Positions 10,141-21,733 of a DNA stretch of 64,000 nt are shown piece by piece. The first letter of the stretch is position 1, and each line of letters begins with the position of its first letter. The notes below the pieces were generated by a model. The model worked only from the letters and a program-made list of their open reading frames with translations. It did no database searches and was not told where the DNA came from. Origin of the DNA: Brachynemurus nebulosus. Lineage: Eukaryota > Arthropoda > Insecta > Neuroptera > Myrmeleontidae. The position numbers and the translations under genes are program-made. The stretch lies in NCBI GenBank assembly GCA_035578155.1, contig JAPWDM010000017.1:582001-646000 (forward strand), read 5' to 3'.

Positions 10141-13100
10141 ATGGAATATATCCTGCAATGGAATATCAACGGATACTATAAAGGACTTCCAGAACTCAAA
10201 CTACTGTTAAAAAAATATCAGCCAATAATCATCTGCCTACAGGAAACACACCTTAAACCAACAAACAAAATCAACATACCAAAATACAAAAGCTATCGAT
10301 TCGACTATCAAAATAAAGAAAAAGCATGTGGAGGAACAGTCACACTAATAGACAAACGCATACATACAACAGAAATACCTATCCAAACCAATCTCCAAAC
10401 AGTTACCGTTCAAATCCATTTAAACAAAACAAACATAATCACAATCTGTAATACATACATCCCGCCAAACAAAACATTTTCCTCAAACGATATACAACAA
10501 ATCCTAGACCAACTACCACAACCCTATATACTCCTAGGGGACTTAAATACTCACTTAACGGTAATTGGCAGCAAAACAACAGATTTCCGAGGAAAACAAA
10601 TTGAAAAAATTCTAATAGATAATCAAAACGTAAATCTTCTAAATAATGGCAACCCAACCCATTTCTCAGCAAAAAAAGGAACTTTTACATCAATAGATCT
10701 AACATTAGCTTCCACTCAACTTACACCTAATTTAGACTGGAACACCCACGACGACCTCTGCCAATCAGACCACTATCCCATAATAATAAACTACAACACA
10801 AACCAGCCACACAACATCAAACCACACGAAAAATACGACTTCCAAAAAGCAGACTGGGAACAATTTTATTTACTAACAAAAATCACAGAGCCAACAACGA
10901 CCAACGACCCTGAACAAATGTTAAAAATTCTATAAAACAAAATAAGACAAGCTATGCAAGAAACTATACCCAAGAAAAAATACACGAATACAAGACATTC
11001 TCAGGTACCGTGGTGGACCCAAAATATTAAAAGATTAATTCAACTTAGGAAAAAAGCTCTACGAAAATATAAAAAAAACCAAATCACTAACTGACTTCAT
11101 TAACTTCAAAAAAGCCAGAGCAGAGGCCAGAAGAGAATTTCTAAAAGAAAAACAGAAATCGTGGGAAGAATTCACAAGCAATGTCAACACTAATACTCCT
11201 GACAAAGAGTTATGGTCAAATATAAAAAAAATCTCCAAAAAACAAACTACCAATGAACCAATTACAGCGCTGTCAATCAACAACCAACTAATTACAGACA
11301 AAAACCAAATCGCAGAAGAAATAGCAAATTACTTTGCAAATATTTCATGCGACAAACAATATAACCAACAATTTCAAATATATAAAAGAAGAAGAGAAAA
11401 GAACCAAATCAACTTCAACACAAACGTCTCCTACGATTACAATAACCCTTTCAATTACACCGAATTCGAACAGTCATTACGAGAAATAAAAAACTCCTCA
11501 CCCGGTCCAGACGAAATACCAATAATAGTAATCCAAAATCTCCATCAAACAGCTCTAAACTATTTACTAAAAATCTACAACTCTATTTGGCAAACTTCCA
11601 AAATCCCTCAAGAATGGAAGCATACCCTAATAATCCCAATACACAAACCAAATCAAAATAAACTGTGTCCAAAAAGCTACAGACCAATATCCCTAGTCAA
11701 CCACATAGCTAAAATCCTCGAAAAAATGACCTTCAAACGATTAAAATGGTTAACAAACAAATACAACTTAATAAACAAAAAACAATTCGGTTTCCAAACA
11801 CACTGCTCGACCTTAGATTGTTTAACAATACTCGACAATGACATCAAAAACGCCTTCGCTACCAAACAAAACCTTAATGCCATTTTTATAGATTTTGAAA
11901 AAGCCTACGACACTACTTGGAGATTTAAGATCATCGAAATAATGGAAAAATGGGGATTAAAAGGTAATTTGCCATTATTTATCTCAAACTTCCTCACAAA
12001 TAGAACTTTTCAGGTAAAACTACAGACTACCTTATCTCAAACGTACATACAACAAAACGGCATTCCCCAAGGCTCTATTCTATCAACAACTCTTTTTAAT
12101 ATGACAATAAATGACATCACTGACCATATACCATACCCGATCCAGACCATACTTTTCGCAGGTGACCTAACAATGTACATAACAACAAACAATCAAAATT
12201 ATGCACAAAACAAACTACAAGAAGCCATCAACACTCTATTAAACTGGTCAAATAAAAACGGTCTTAAAATTTCTAATACCAAAACCAAATATATGTCCTT
12301 CAACAAATCAAAAAAACACGAATTAACACTAAAAATTCTAAACCACCAAATACAAAATACAGACTACCATAAATATCTTGGACTAATCTTTGACTACAAA
12401 CTAAACTGGTCCCAACATATTATGAATTTAAAAGGACAAATACTCCATAAAATCAACTTCTTAAAAGTTTTAGCCAACAACCAAATGGGTGCAAACAGAA
12501 AAACATTGAAAAAATTATATGAAGCGATCATAAAATCCAAAATCGATTACGGCAGTCAAATATATCACACCGCTAAAGACAAAGTACTAAAACAGTTAGA
12601 CACAGTCAACAACTGTGCACTTAGGCTAATCTCTGGCGTCTACAGAACTACACCTATAGAAAGTATATACATAGAAGCAGGGGAACCAACACTACACGAC
12701 AGAAGAAAATTTCTCATTCTCAAGTATGCCCTAAACGCTTTCGAAAAACAAAAAACCACAATTCAGACCATAGCAACATATTCCCCATTAAAAAACAAAT
12801 TCCTAAATAACAGAAACCTTCGTCAACCAATGTCAATAATTCTAGAAAATATAATACAAAATCTACACATAACACCCGAAATTTTGACACATATTCAACC
12901 TATAAAAAAAATATCTCACACACCACCTTGGGACACATCAGAAACGCACTGTACACAATTCGACTTAACTTTACATAAAACAAGTAAACAAAAAATCATA
13001 CACGCACAAATTAAACAAGAATTCAACGAACTAATTCACACCAAATACAGTAACTTTTCAAAAATATACACCGACGGATCAAAAACAAATAACTCAACGG

Positions 13101-13867
13101 CTTTTGCGTATATAACTTCAGAAAATCAAGAGTATTACACACTAAATCCAATTTGCTCCAACTTCACAGCAGAGGCTCTAGCGCTGCAAAAAGCCTTAAT
13201 ACATATTACACAAGATACAAACAACAATAACATAATAATAGCAGACTCTATGAGCATAATTTTAGCAATAAAAAACAATTTAACCGATAATCCTATAATA
13301 CAAGAAATCCAACATCAAATATCACAACTAAACACTAAAGGGAAAAACATCATATTTCTATGGGTACCCAGTCATACCGGTATAGATGGGAATGAAAAAG
13401 CAGACCAAGCAGCCAAAAAAGCCCACAGTAACGGAACCTATATACCTACACTAACTAAACAAGATTTACTACACCACACAAAGAATACAATGCAATACCA
13501 AAGAAACACAAAATGGAAAAATCAACAGACAAACAATAAGCTACACAATATTAAAAATGATGCAGAATTCTGGTCCACATCATCCCAAAAAAATCGAAAA
13601 ATTGAAATCATCATAGCAAGACTCAGAACTGGACACAGCACTCTGACACATTCGTATCTTCTAAACCAAACATTGCCTCCAATTTGTCATACATGCCAGA
13701 CACGTCTCACAGTCGAACATATACTAATCCAGTGTAGAAAATATACTCAACTCAGGAAAACCCTAAAAACTCCGAACAACTTGGTAGATTTCTTGGGAAA
13801 CAATCAAGAAAACATCGACAAATGTATAAAATTCCTTCAAGAAGCACAATTAATCAACAAAATATAA
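10141..13867 (+). pseudogene. LINE ORF2: APE endonuclease, reverse transcriptase, RNase H (inactivated)
   Basis: The endonuclease (10141 to about 10830) keeps QETHL, GDLNTH and the SDHYP catalytic block. RT follows, with SPGPDEIP (about 11503), motif A FIDFEKAYDTTW (about 11887), motif B NGIPQGSIL (about 12057) and motif C. Motif C reads FAGD (12155-12166) in place of FADD: the first catalytic Asp has become Gly through a single-base difference at 12162. RNase H follows (YTDGS at about 13067; WVPSHTGIDGNEKAD near 13362), then a C-terminal Cys-His motif CHTCQ...EHILIQC (about 13687-13737). An in-frame TAA stands at 10933-10935 and a frameshift lies in an A run at about 11071-11078. The product would be about 1240 residues, normal for I-type elements. 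It cannot be active as written. Confidence 0.93.
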
Positions 13868-14134
13868 GACACCAAATTTTTACGAAGAACTGTATTACTT
13901 ATACAACCACCAATCGCATTACCTAGGAAAACTCTTAACATTTAACAACATACAAACCAATATTACCTATACTTATTTACTAAGCATATATACTATTATA
14001 ATTAGGTATACATAATATATTTTTACATTTATTTGTAAATACATAATACAATTGTACCTTACGCTGTGTATATAACCATAGCAGTTAAAACACAGCTAAT
14101 TTTAATAAAAAAAAAAAAAAAAAATACACGTTGA

Positions 14135-15542
14135 GCGAGCGACAAAGTATTACTTTTCCGCTTTAAAGCGAAAAGTAGTATTTTGTTGTCCGGCAACTAA
14201 ATTCCTCGGCAAATACACATTTTGCGCTCTCTTCACAGAGTGCAAAAGCCTACTTTCCAATAAGATTGTAGAAAAAAAATTAAAATTTCATAGCTGTAAA
14301 TATTTACAGCATTTTTTTTTAATGACAGGGCTATTTCTAAGAAACTATTTTCCATATTATAATTTATTTATCATATTTTTGTATTCGACTATAATTAGTA
14401 ATCCAGTTTATTTTTTAAAATGTTTATCCCTCGCTTCCCTTTTCAGATGCATCCACAACTTTTGTGTAGGGTTGACTGGAGTAATTGTGAATTGGGGTAA
14501 TTATGAACGACGCCTATAAATGGTTAAAGGTACTTGTAAAGAAATGGTCTAAACCCTGAGAGGATTGCTTATTAACAGCTAAAGAAATTGGACAATTTAT
14601 TACCAATTCACAATTACCCCATTTTTTTAAAATTGTGGGGTAATTGTGAGCGCCATTCACAAATGCCCCCATTCGGTCAAAAATTTCAGTAGTGTCCTTT
14701 TCAGAGTTGAAAATGTTGATGAAGATGGTGGTGACCTTATTGTACAAGTTCGTTGTACAAACATCACAAAAAAAAAGAAATTTGTGTAAAGAGCGATATG
14801 TTTTGTGTAATTGTGTATCAATCTACGAAATCATTGCTGTGCTCCCTTACCCAATAACAACTTACAATAAAGTCGTCAAGTGCAAGTTGTACTTGCGCCA
14901 ACAGTGTTCCGTACAATCAGTGATTATTATAGATTTAATGTAATATGTAGCATATAAATGTAAAAAAATTATTTTTCTTGACGAATAAATTTTATTCCCA
15001 ATTTGGCTAAAAATAAAAATAAATTGTATATTAAATTAATAATAATAAAAAGAGAGATAAAGTACTGTCTCACTTTCTTCCGTATTAATGTCGTTTCATG
15101 GTTCCCGTATAAAAAACTGTCTCGTATCTTACAAATATCTTAGACCTACCAACTATATAGGTACCTACATTTCATATTTTTGTAACAAGTCTAATAATAA
15201 TACACTTTTGACTCGTTGTAAGCAACTTAAAACTTAATCATATATCTTACTCTTTTTAGATAATAAAATTCGCATATACGTAAAAAGAGTAAGGCATATG
15301 ATTCTATTTCAATTTTGATGTTGCTTACAAGGAGTAAAAAGTGTAGTAAGATACAAGTTGTATTGTATAGAGTCCCTATAATAAATAGAGTCGTGACATG
15401 TGTGCTGAACGCTGATTGGTTCCGGCATTTTCTGTCCAAAGTTTGGGTAAAATACATTGGAAATAAATTAAATACTTACTAACAGAAATCATTTAGTTTA
15501 ATCTAGAAAGAATAATTAAATTAAAAATTTTTAACTGTTCAT
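14135..15542. other. Spacer with small palindromes, no gene
   Basis: A 45-bp quasi-palindrome (TACTTTTCCGCTTT/AAAGCGAAAAGTA) lies at about 14147-14193, right beside the LINE target site. Short inverted copies of GTAATTGTGAATTGG occur at 14481-14495 and 14603-14617. A partial copy of the foldback at 15543-15824 lies at about 15368-15445. Short open frames here lack family signatures. Confidence 0.6.
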
Positions 15543-15824
15543 TAATTCATAACTTATTGACAATAATTATGTACTCAAAAATATTTACTCAAACATATGA
15601 TAATTAATTTTGAAGCTTCCCGCTCTGTTTTGGAGAGAAAATGGATGACATGTTACGACTCTATTTATTACAGGGACTCTAGTATTGTATAAAGTCTCTA
15701 TAATAAATAGAGTCGTGACATGTCATCCATTTTCTGTCCAAAACAGAGCGGGAAGCTTCAAAATTAATTATCGTTTGAGTAAATATTTTTGAGTACATAA
15801 TTATTGTTAGTAAGTTATGAATTA
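15543..15824. mobile_element. Near-perfect hairpin (foldback MITE), arms about 135 bp
   Basis: Left arm 15543-15677 and right arm about 15690-15824 are reverse complements with few mismatches, separated by only about 12 bases. The arms contain GAAGCTTCCCGCTCTGTTTT and its complement. No target duplication could be fixed. A transcript would fold into a long duplex. Confidence 0.88.
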
Positions 15825-16309
15825 CCATCAGTTGGGGCGAACCTAGACAGTAGGGGCAAATCTAGACAGAGCTGCCTCTCGATATTTCTTCGTCAGTGCA
15901 GTGTTATGACCGTACAAGGTCATAGATAAATTTATACTACTTAATTTTGTCAGTTATGAGTTAGTCATCAAAGAAAAGCGGTGAACGTGACATCTTTGTA
16001 TTTTGTTATTTTACAGGCGCATTGTTTATAATTTTTAAAAATAACGCGCGTTTTGGAATCTTATAAAGAAATTGCTGTACAAAAAAAAAAAACAGTTATA
16101 TTTATAAAGTAGGGACTGGCGACAAAATGTTTGGCGTTTTTTTTTGACAATATATGTACCAAAAATGAAAGCTGTATTGTGCTTAATTTTTTTTTTTATA
16201 AATTGATTAACAAAAAATTGTCTATAGGTGAGGCGAATTCATACACCATGATGCGTCAATATAAAAAGATAGTGGGTATAAACTACATAAACTGTAATCT
16301 AGATAACAT
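15825..16309. other. Spacer, no gene seen
   Basis: AT-rich; only short frames without recognisable content. Confidence 0.55.
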
Positions 16310-16990
16310 AAAATGGGCTCTTTTCAACAGAGGCCCAACAACTGAGGAGGTCCAAGGGGTCCGGACCCCCTAAACCTAAGGAAATTTGGTCTAACCTAAC
16401 CTAACCTAACAAAATTTTTTCTAACCTAACCGAACCTAAGAATTCAAAATTTCCCTAATAGATGGCCCAGCTACCTTTGAGCTCTCTAAATTCCAAGTTT
16501 TCACTACTAGATGGCTCTCGTAGTCTGGATACTAGCGATCCCTGTGCGAAAGTTTGAAAAATTGTCAATAGATGGTGTGCAACATCTGATTATTATAAAA
16601 TTAATACATTTTATTCTAAAATAAAACAGGTTTCAGTTTGTATAAATTGTCAGCTGACGTGATTAGAAAGTATACTGATATTAATAGCAAAGATTTCTGT
16701 CTAATATGCAAAAATGAATTTTATCATATGATTGTATATTTTTATCTGAAAACAGGTTTAAACTCGTATAAATTGTCAGCTGACGTCATTAGAAGGTTAC
16801 TGATATTAATAGCGGAGATTTCTGTCTAATATGCAAAAATGAAGAAACAGGTTTTAACCTGCATGGCTACATAAAGTATGATAACTGACGTCATCGTGCT
16901 ATTTTTCTGCTATAAAAGACCATAGCATAACTTTTCAATCACAATTTTACGATATTTTTTTGAAAATTTCAACATGAAATGACGTTTGAT
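16310..16990 (+). repeat. Diverged relative of the 35.6/42.9 kb foldback arm, with promoter
   Basis: The region shares an ordered set of motifs with the outer arm of the foldback at 35584-42943: a CCTAACCTAACC block (about 16390-16435), the phrase ACTAGATGGCTCTCGTAGTC, ATCCCTGTGCG, ATTGTCAATAGATGG, then AAAATAAAAC and cAMP-response-element-like palindromes before a TATA box. It also has an internal tandem repeat: TAAATTGTCAGCTGACGT at about 16643 and 16769, with TTTCTGTCTAATATGCAAAA. No ORF like the 139-codon gene follows. Confidence 0.75.
16886..16917 (+). promoter_or_regulatory. CRE-like palindrome and TATA box
   Basis: TGACGTCA (16886-16893) lies about 20 bases upstream of TATAAAA (16911-16917). 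A second TGACGTCA is at 16781-16788 and a near-match at about 16655. The same pairing is seen upstream of both 139-codon ORFs. Which transcript this would drive is unknown. Confidence 0.6.
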
Positions 16991-17339
16991 AGTAGGGTTA
17001 CAAATAATTTTTTGTTTATTGTTTTGTAGAATCTGGTAAATAGATATTGTAATAAGTACTCGCCTTAAAAAAATCAAACAAGTATTTAAAAAAAATGCTT
17101 TTTCTTAAAGAAAATATTAAAATTATGTACAAATGCCGTCCTGATAAACTGATATATTTGTCCACCTTGAGTGCTGTAGTCGATTTTGTATCCCCTCCAG
17201 GCAAAAACTCACAACGAATGCATATTTTTAAATATCCTTTTGAATTTTGTAACTCAAATATAACAAATAAAATCTCCGTAAAAATTGTAATTGACCTGTT
17301 TTTTCTCAATTTTCTAGCATTAAGTCTAGGGGTGGTTAA

Positions 17340-17700
17340 CTAGGGGGATTGTGTCGACATTTTAATGTAAAATATAGTAATTGTAACAGTTTTCAAAAGG
17401 AAGATTCGATTCTAACAATAAAAAATTTATAAAAGTGTTTTAGTTCTACCAGGATTGCCAAAGAGGGACTGAAATGTTTTTTTGCAATTCCGGAACTGAA
17501 AGACATGATTTAGTCCCTCATAACAGGGAGTAAAGTGCCACTTTTAGTCCCAAGGGACTAAAAAATTATTTTGTTGCCGCTTTTAAGCCAATCAGAAAAC
17601 GGAATTTATAGATTGGCACCAGTCAGTAAGTTTAATTTATAGACCACAGCACTTATAAATTAATTTAAACTTATTATGTAGACAAAGGATAACAGAACAG
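17340..17700. other. Spacer with AGTCCC/GGGACT inverted motifs
   Basis: Repeated, partly inverted GGGACTAAA/TTTAGTCCC motifs occur at about 17465-17570. No gene. Confidence 0.5.
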
Positions 17701-17707
17701 ATATATG

Positions 17708-18247
17708 TATGTCTTGAGGCAATTTTATTTAGAATTAATGTTTACATTTATATTTATATTACTGCAACTCGATATTTTAAATAAATGGTTATTTCAACTG
17801 GAAGATTCATTTCCATTAAGGGTTAATTCAGAAGTCGATTTCACATCCTTTTGTCCGAAAATTTGGTCTGCTATATCTTTTTTATTATTAATTGGATTTT
17901 CAACATAGCCTTTTGCCACTGTCGAAGATTTCCACCCCCCCCCACCCCCCATGTCGTTTGACAGTGTCGATGTTTGCCCCCAAATCTGCTAATAAAGATG
18001 CAGATGTACGCCTGAAACAATGCCCAGTGCATGAGAATGGATTCTCCAGTTTTAAAAACGTGGCTACATTTTGAGGCAGTTTGGCAAATGCACCTATTGA
18101 TTTTAACTTTTCATAAAAGAATGCTAGCGATACATCTTCATTATAATAATTCTGCAATTTTCTTTCACTGCACCATATAATAAATATTTTAGGCTGGAGT
18201 TCCGAAAACCGCATACCTCCGATTGAGCTGAAATTTGGTATACACAC
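17708..18247 (-). pseudogene. Relic of a tyrosine recombinase (Crypton/DIRS-like), C-terminal part
   Basis: On the minus strand a short frame contains CTGHCFRRTSASLLADLG, followed by KRHGGW. These correspond to the HxxR and H/W boxes of tyrosine recombinases. The frame is broken in a G run (plus-strand C run at 17935-17950). In the adjacent frame it continues with SSTVAKGYVENPINNKKD, which would supply the catalytic tyrosine (GYVEN) at the expected distance. A further stop follows at about 17798. Only the catalytic C-terminal third survives. The recombinase signature is seen directly; assignment to Crypton-type elements is inference. It lacks a recognisable partner or flanking repeats. Confidence 0.78.
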
Positions 18248-18589
18248 TCTCTTTGGCTTGGATCGGAGGTGTATTTTTCAACCCCTCAAATATCTAAATC
18301 TAGGGGTTACTATAAGATGGTTTCCATTAAAATTAAAGATAGATTCTTATAGAACTTGGTGGGTAGAGCAAAAATGGAATAAAATTTTTTGATATCTTGC
18401 TTCGTTTTCGAGATATGACGTGTTAAAGTTCTAAAACTTACTATATTGAATAGATAGATAAATAATGTATAATTCATCTTATACATACTATGTATTGTAT
18501 AATGTACACCCATTTAGTATAAATTTTATATGTATGTTAGCTTATTTTAAATATAATATTTTTAATGGTATATTACGGTTTTTGTGATA

Positions 18590-19570
18590 GAAGTAAGTGG
18601 AAAATGAATGGGAAAACATTGAAACCTCATTTTCGGACAAAGGTTAATTAAGTAATATTGAGGTAATTACAAAGCAGGAGCCCCATTTGTTAAAAATTAC
18701 CCTTTGCCCGGAAATGAGATTTTAATTATAAACTAACCGAAACTAACCTAACCTAACCTTAACTAACACTACTATCTGGTTTTTATATCAAAGTCGAAGT
18801 ATATTGTCAACACTAACTAAACTAACCTAACCTTCGGGCAAAGGGTCACCATAACTAACCTCACCACCTAATTTTTATATCAAAGTCGAAGTATATTGTC
18901 AAAACTAACTAAACTAACCTAACCTTAACTAACCTCACCACCTAATTTTTATATCAAAGTCGAAGTATATTGTCAAAACTAACTAAACTAACCTCACCAC
19001 CTAGTTTTTAGGTCATCTACTATTTGATCGTAAAAAATAATATGTTTCTCAGGTTCAATTTTTTAAATATTTTAAAAATTACGTCCAATATACGCTATAA
19101 ATAGTATATGATGTAAAAACTAGGTGGTGAGATTAGTTAAGGTTAGGTTAGTTTAGTTATTTTTGACAATATACTTCGACTTTGATATAGAAGGTAGGTG
19201 GTGAGGTTAGTTAAGGTTAGTCTTTGCGCGAAACTTAGGTTAGTTTAGTTAGTGTTGACAATATACTTCGACTTTGATATAAAAACCAGATGGTGAGGTT
19301 AGTTAAGGTTAGGTTAGGTTAGTTTCGGTTAGTTTACCATTGAAATCTCATTTCCGGGCAAAGGGTATTTAAATAATACTTAGGCAATTACAAGGTAGGA
19401 GCCCCATTTGTAAATAATTACCCTTTGCCCGACGTTTCAGTAATGAACTAACCAAAACTAACCTAACCTAACCTTAATTAACCTCACCACCAATTTTTTA
19501 TATCAAAGTCCAAGTATATTCTCAAAACTAACTAAACTAACCTAACCTTAACTAACTTCACCACCTAATT
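18590..19570. repeat. Inverted arrays of a CCTAA-rich 74-bp tandem repeat
   Basis: Units containing AACTAAACTAACCTAACC, CCTCACCACCTA and ATCAAAGTCGAAGTATATTG repeat with a 74-92 bp spacing (for example 18795, 18887, 18961). They then appear in reverse complement from about 19110 to 19330 and in the forward sense again to about 19570. Two copies of a smaller palindrome (CATTTCCGGGCAAAGGGT and its complement) lie at the array ends. The CCTAA content matches the insect telomere repeat TTAGG in composition but is degenerate. Confidence 0.85.
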
Positions 19571-19582
19571 TTGCGTTAAACG

Positions 19583-20105
19583 ATACATTTCCGGTTCAAG
19601 TTGCCAAAAATTCATTCAAAGAATACTTTTTAAAATTATGAAAAATATATTTAAAAAAATTTTGTTCAATTGGACGTATCCAATAGTATATTTATTTACA
19701 TCTACTATACTACTTCTTGCTATTTTAGACCCTTAAAATTACAACTTCCGGTTCACGTCACCAAGAATCCGTTTAGGGGGTAACTTCTTAAGCCAAAGAG
19801 AGTATGTATGCCGAATTTCAGCTTAATCGGAGGTAAGCGATAATACTACTTTTTGCTACTTTAGACCCTCAAAAGTATAACTTCCGGTTTGAGTCACCAA
19901 AAATCCATCTAGAAGGTAACTTCTTGAGCCAAAAAGAGTATGTATACCAAATTTGAGCTCAATCGGAGATATGCGATTATACTACTTTTTGCTACTTTAG
20001 ACCCTCCAAAAGTATAACTTCCGGTCCGTGGCGCCAAAAATCCGTCTAGGGGGTAACTTCTTAAGCCAAAGAGAGTATGTATACCAAATTTCAATCAAAG
20101 GTATC
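19583..20105. repeat. Tandem repeat, 136-bp unit, about 3.5 copies
   Basis: The phrase TTGCTACTTTAGACCC recurs at 19717, 19853 and 19989, exactly 136 bases apart. Each unit carries AACTTCCGGT, AAAAATCCGTCTAG and GAGAGTATGTATACCAAATT. A partial inverted copy is at about 18210-18260. Confidence 0.88.
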
Positions 20106-20839
20106 GGTTTCCAGCCATATTTTATATTGCTCTTCATATATTTTTTTGATTTTTTTGGTAGCCGCTCTTCTACAACCTTATTAGCAACTTTTTCTATATC
20201 AAATTGATCGAAATTTTCCAGTTTTTTTTTCTTTTTTTTTAAATTTAAATCAAAAAGTAATAATTTGAAGTTTTACATGCAAAATTTCTAATGCAAATGG
20301 CGTTAGTAAATAAATTTAGTTGACAAAGGTTGCTACGCAATTTAAATATTTTATACGTATAATAATATTACGGTTCATTTCTTCAAAGTATACTTGATTC
20401 ATATAATATTATCATAATATAGTATAAACAATGTTTTAAGAATTTTTTATTTTTTCTACTCCTGTTGAAGAACACACTCATTACATATCTGTTAATTGTT
20501 GAGAAAGTTAGGCATTATTCAAAGGTGTGGAGGAATTTTCATTACTCAATAACCTTTTGACCAATGAAATCGCCGTATTAACCATTATTCACTGGGCTAG
20601 CTTTTGTTTTGTGTATAATATCCGTATCAATTTTCAATTGCAAATTTGTTGTGTAGTAACGTCTTAGTAAACAAAATAATGTGAATTTTATTTTGGTCGT
20701 TTCCATAGATACATATACAAAAAATTAATAAAATTAGAGATAGATTAAAAATTGTATTCTTTTAATTTAAATTTTATATTCAATTTTATTTAAATCAGAA
20801 AAGAAAAATAGCGTATTCAACTCTGGCTATGGCTATTAC
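20106..20839. other. AT-rich spacer, no gene seen
   Basis: No coding signature, RNA gene or repeat that I can support. Confidence 0.55.
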
Positions 20840-20849
20840 TCATGCAATG

Positions 20850-20932
20850 GCTATTACTCACTCAGATGCATTACGACACTCGCCTCGCAAGCTCGGCTCG
20901 TGTCGCAATTTCATCTTCGTGAGTAATAGCTA
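20850..20932. repeat. Quasi-palindrome with GC-rich centre
   Basis: GCTATTACTCAC...GTGAGTAATAGC encloses AGATG...CATCT and a centre of type GACACTCGCCTCGC/GCTCGGCTCGTGTC. The GC-rich hairpin stands out from its AT-rich surroundings. A similar object is at 23960-24036. Confidence 0.75.
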
Positions 20933-20952
20933 TCATTTCCAGCTTGTTGAAT

Positions 20953-21733
20953 AATATACTATTATTTTTATTTGATATTTATAACTTGAAATAATCTGAA
21001 ATTGCAAAAAATAGTATATACTCCACGGGACTAAAGTGTTTATTTTGATCCTTCCTGTGAATTGTTGCCCTCGGGCCTTACAGGCCCTCCAGCAACAAGC
21101 TTCACACTCGGGATTAAAACTCACACTTTAGCCCCTAACTACTATTAGATGTTGATATATAAAAAAAAATATTAATGTGCTCAGTACTTGCTAGACTTAC
21201 AGGTTTTATGGGTGTTTTTTTTTTTTTTTTGCGTACGTGGCGGTACTTTGCCTGGCTTTGATTCGAAATCGGATTAAGTATAAAGAAAGTAGACATACAA
21301 ATAAATATATTAGAAAAATACAATAATATTTTCCATTACGCGGAATATACTATTATTTTTATTTGATATTTATAACTTGAAATAATCTGAAATTGCAAAA
21401 AATAGTATATACTCCACGGGACTAAAGTGTTTATTTTGATCCTTCCTGTGAATTGTTGCCCTCGGGCCTTACAGGCCCTCCAGCAACAAGCTTCACACTC
21501 GGGATTAAAACTCACACTTTAGCCCCTAACTACTATTAGATGTTGATATATAAAAAAAAAATATTAATGTGCTAAGTACTTGCTAGACTTACAGGTTTTA
21601 TGGGTGGTTTTTTTTTTGCGTACGTGGCGGTACTTTGCCTGGCTTTGATTCGAAATCGGATTAAGTATAAAGAAAGTAGACATACAAATAAATATATTAG
21701 AAAAATACAATAATATTTCCCATTACGCGGAAT
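20953..21733. repeat. Tandem duplication, about 392-bp unit, two copies
   Basis: Copy 1 starts at about 20953 and copy 2 at about 21345. Both contain ATACTCCACGGGACTAAAGT, CTCGGGCCTTACAGGCCCTC and CACACTTTAGCCCC. They differ mainly in T-run length near 21220 and 21605. Non-coding. Confidence 0.92.

Larger units (their letters stand above)
8386..14121 (+). mobile_element. Full-length I-like LINE retrotransposon with 13-bp TSD
   Basis: The element has a 5' UTR (8386-8665), ORF1 (8666-10104), ORF2 (10141-13867), a 3' UTR and a poly(A) tail ending at about 14121. A perfect 13-bp target duplication AAATACACGTTGA flanks it (8373-8385 and 14122-14134; a few A bases of the right boundary are ambiguous with the tail). 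ORF2 has an APE-type endonuclease, RT and RNase H in that order, the I-superfamily arrangement. Coding is on the C-poor strand with strong A bias. The clean flanks and complete 5' end indicate a fairly recent insertion, yet both ORFs are broken. Confidence 0.93.

Noticed and set aside
14514..14747. 77-codon minus-strand frame that looked vaguely protein-like
   Set aside because: It overlaps small inverted repeats (GTAATTGTGAATTGG) and has no motif that I could tie to a family.
18590..21733. CRISPR-like array
   Set aside because: The repeats are long tandem units without unique spacers, and the context is eukaryotic.
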